A stretch of DNA of 5,285 nt from Planctomycetota bacterium (GTDB lineage: Bacteria; Planctomycetota; SBBH01; JAHFOU01). The notes under the pieces were generated by a model. The model made no database searches, was not told the DNA's origin, and saw only the letters and a list, made by a program, of their open reading frames with translations. The position numbers and the translations under genes were made by a program. This document shows, one piece after another, positions 4,496-5,285 of this stretch (position 1 is its first letter; every line of letters starts with the position of its first letter). The stretch lies in contig JAHFOU010000180.1 of the NCBI GenBank assembly GCA_023261525.1, positions 1-5,285 of the forward strand. Reading direction: 5' to 3'.

Positions 4496-5285
4496 ATGAA
4501 CCCGACCTGCCCGGATCCCGCGCGCCTGGCCGCCTATGCCGACCGCCGGCTGGGCGAGTCCGAGCGCTCCGTGCTGGAGGCCCACCTGGCCCTCTGTCCG
4601 GACTGTCTGGGCGAGATCAGGATCCTCCTGGACCAGGCCCGTCCGGCCCAGGTCCGGACCTTGCGTTGGAGCCTCTCGGCGGCCGCGGCCCTGCTCCTGG
4701 CGGTCTTCGTCCTGGCCTGGAGGGGGCCTTCCGCACCCTCCACCCCGGTCCATCCGACCTCGCTCCCCGCCGCCCGTCCGATCCCTCCCGTGGCGGGGAC
4801 GGTCCTCGCCGCCGGGGAGCGGGCCCGGGGTTGGGTGCTGGCGGACGGGACCCGGGTGTCCCTGTCGGTCGGGGGGGAAGCCCTCCTGGCGGCTGCCGGG
4901 GTTCTCGACGTGCATCGAGGAAGCCTCTGGGCGGAGGTGACGGCTCCCGCGGACGGAGGGGTCAGGGTCTGCCTTCCGGGAGGGGGGGAGGTCAAGGCGT
5001 CCGACGCGGAGTTCGCGGTCTCCCTCCTGAAGCCTGCCTCGGGACTTTCGGCCCTCCTGCTGAGGAACGCTACGGCGGACGAGGCCCTTCCGGTGGAGCT
5101 GATCTGCCGGCGCGGGACCTGCCAGCTGTCCTGGGGCGGGGTCGTGCATCCTGTCGGCACGGGAGAGCGTGTGCGGATCGTCGCGGGTGGGGAGCCCCAG
5201 CGCGCCCGCCTTGAGCCGGCGGCCGTCGAGGCGGCCCTCGCCTGGGCCTGGGGAGGCCCGGACGCGAGCCCCTCGGTGCAGTCCC
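4496..5285 (+). CDS. Membrane-anchored zinc-finger/FecR-like protein, putative anti-sigma factor 2, C-terminus beyond window
   Basis: Probably the membrane regulator of sigma 2. There are 263 complete codons with no stop before the right edge. The cytoplasmic part carries HxxxCxxC (H30, C34, C37 in HLALCPDC) and an extra C5, following the usual zf-HC2 pattern CPDPARLAAYADRRLGE. A single hydrophobic helix lies at about 58-75. A Pro-rich stretch (78-98) leads into a FecR-like beta region (about 100-235) with VLADGTRVSLSVGGEALL, VLDVHRGSLWAEV and GVRVCLPGGGEVKASDAEFAV. C204 and C209 (CRRGTC) could form an outer disulfide; this is a guess. The ATG at 4496 is used because it precedes C5 and the zinc motif; upstream in-frame codons are open but offer no ATG, GTG or TTG start. 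It lacks a Shine-Dalgarno, unlike its counterpart. Whether it has the extra C-terminal domain of anti-sigma 1 cannot be seen. Confidence 0.83.
   Translation, partial: MNPTCPDPARLAAYADRRLGESERSVLEAHLALCPDCLGEIRILLDQARPAQVRTLRWSLSAAAALLLAVFVLAWRGPSAPSTPVHPTSLPAARPIPPVAGTVLAAGERARGWVLADGTRVSLSVGGEALLAAAGVLDVHRGSLWAEVTAPADGGVRVCLPGGGEVKASDAEFAVSLLKPASGLSALLLRNATADEALPVELICRRGTCQLSWGGVVHPVGTGERVRIVAGGEPQRARLEPAAVEAALAWAWGGPDASPSVQS

Noticed and set aside
3812..5149. In-frame upstream extension of the sigma 1 frame to an ATG at 5149
   Set aside because: The extension is antisense to sigma 2 and anti-sigma 2, is low-complexity Pro/Arg/Gly, and has no homology to sigma N-termini. The paralogue alignment fixes the start near 3811.
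1..5285. tRNA, rRNA, CRISPR array, insertion sequence or transposase
   Set aside because: No cloverleaf, spaced direct repeats, terminal inverted repeats or transposase motifs were seen on either strand.

Overview
The window comes from a G+C-rich bacterial chromosome, by eye about two thirds or more G+C, with AGG common for Arg and GTG used as a start. A prepilin-type secretion gene beside ECF sigma factors and FecR-type membrane proteins suggests a Gram-negative (diderm) bacterium. Planctomycetota or Acidobacteriota-like lineages are plausible, but nothing here fixes the taxon.

There are two divergent gene clusters on either side of a 62-bp intergenic region (3812-3873). Leftward (minus strand), in transcription order: an ECF sigma factor (3811-3260), a zinc-finger/FecR-type putative anti-sigma factor (3216-2041), and a very long GspK-like pseudopilin (from 2051, running off the left edge). 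Rightward (plus strand): a second ECF sigma factor (3874-4440) and a second zinc-finger/FecR-type putative anti-sigma factor (from 4496, running off the right edge). The sigma factors are clear paralogues, and the anti-sigma proteins share their architecture: HxxxCxxC zinc motif, one membrane helix, outer FecR-like region. The layout looks like an inverted duplication of a sigma/anti-sigma module, with only the left copy visibly joined to a pseudopilin.

Inferred working model: each FecR-type protein holds its sigma factor at the membrane and releases it on an envelope signal. The left module would then tie that signal to a prepilin-like secretion or pilus component. The pseudopilin start overlaps the end of the anti-sigma gene by 11 bases, and the anti-sigma 1 ribosome-binding site lies inside a 10-bp hairpin just after the sigma 1 stop. 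Translation along the left operon therefore looks coupled. Neither sigma gene has a visible ribosome-binding site, and both may be leaderless.

Other structure: a perfect 24-bp palindrome in the sigma 2 interdomain linker, a run of slippage-prone homopolymers in a pseudopilin linker, and an imperfect inverted repeat in the divergent promoter region. No tRNA, rRNA, CRISPR array or mobile element was seen. Long open frames opposite the real genes are explained as G+C-driven shadows.
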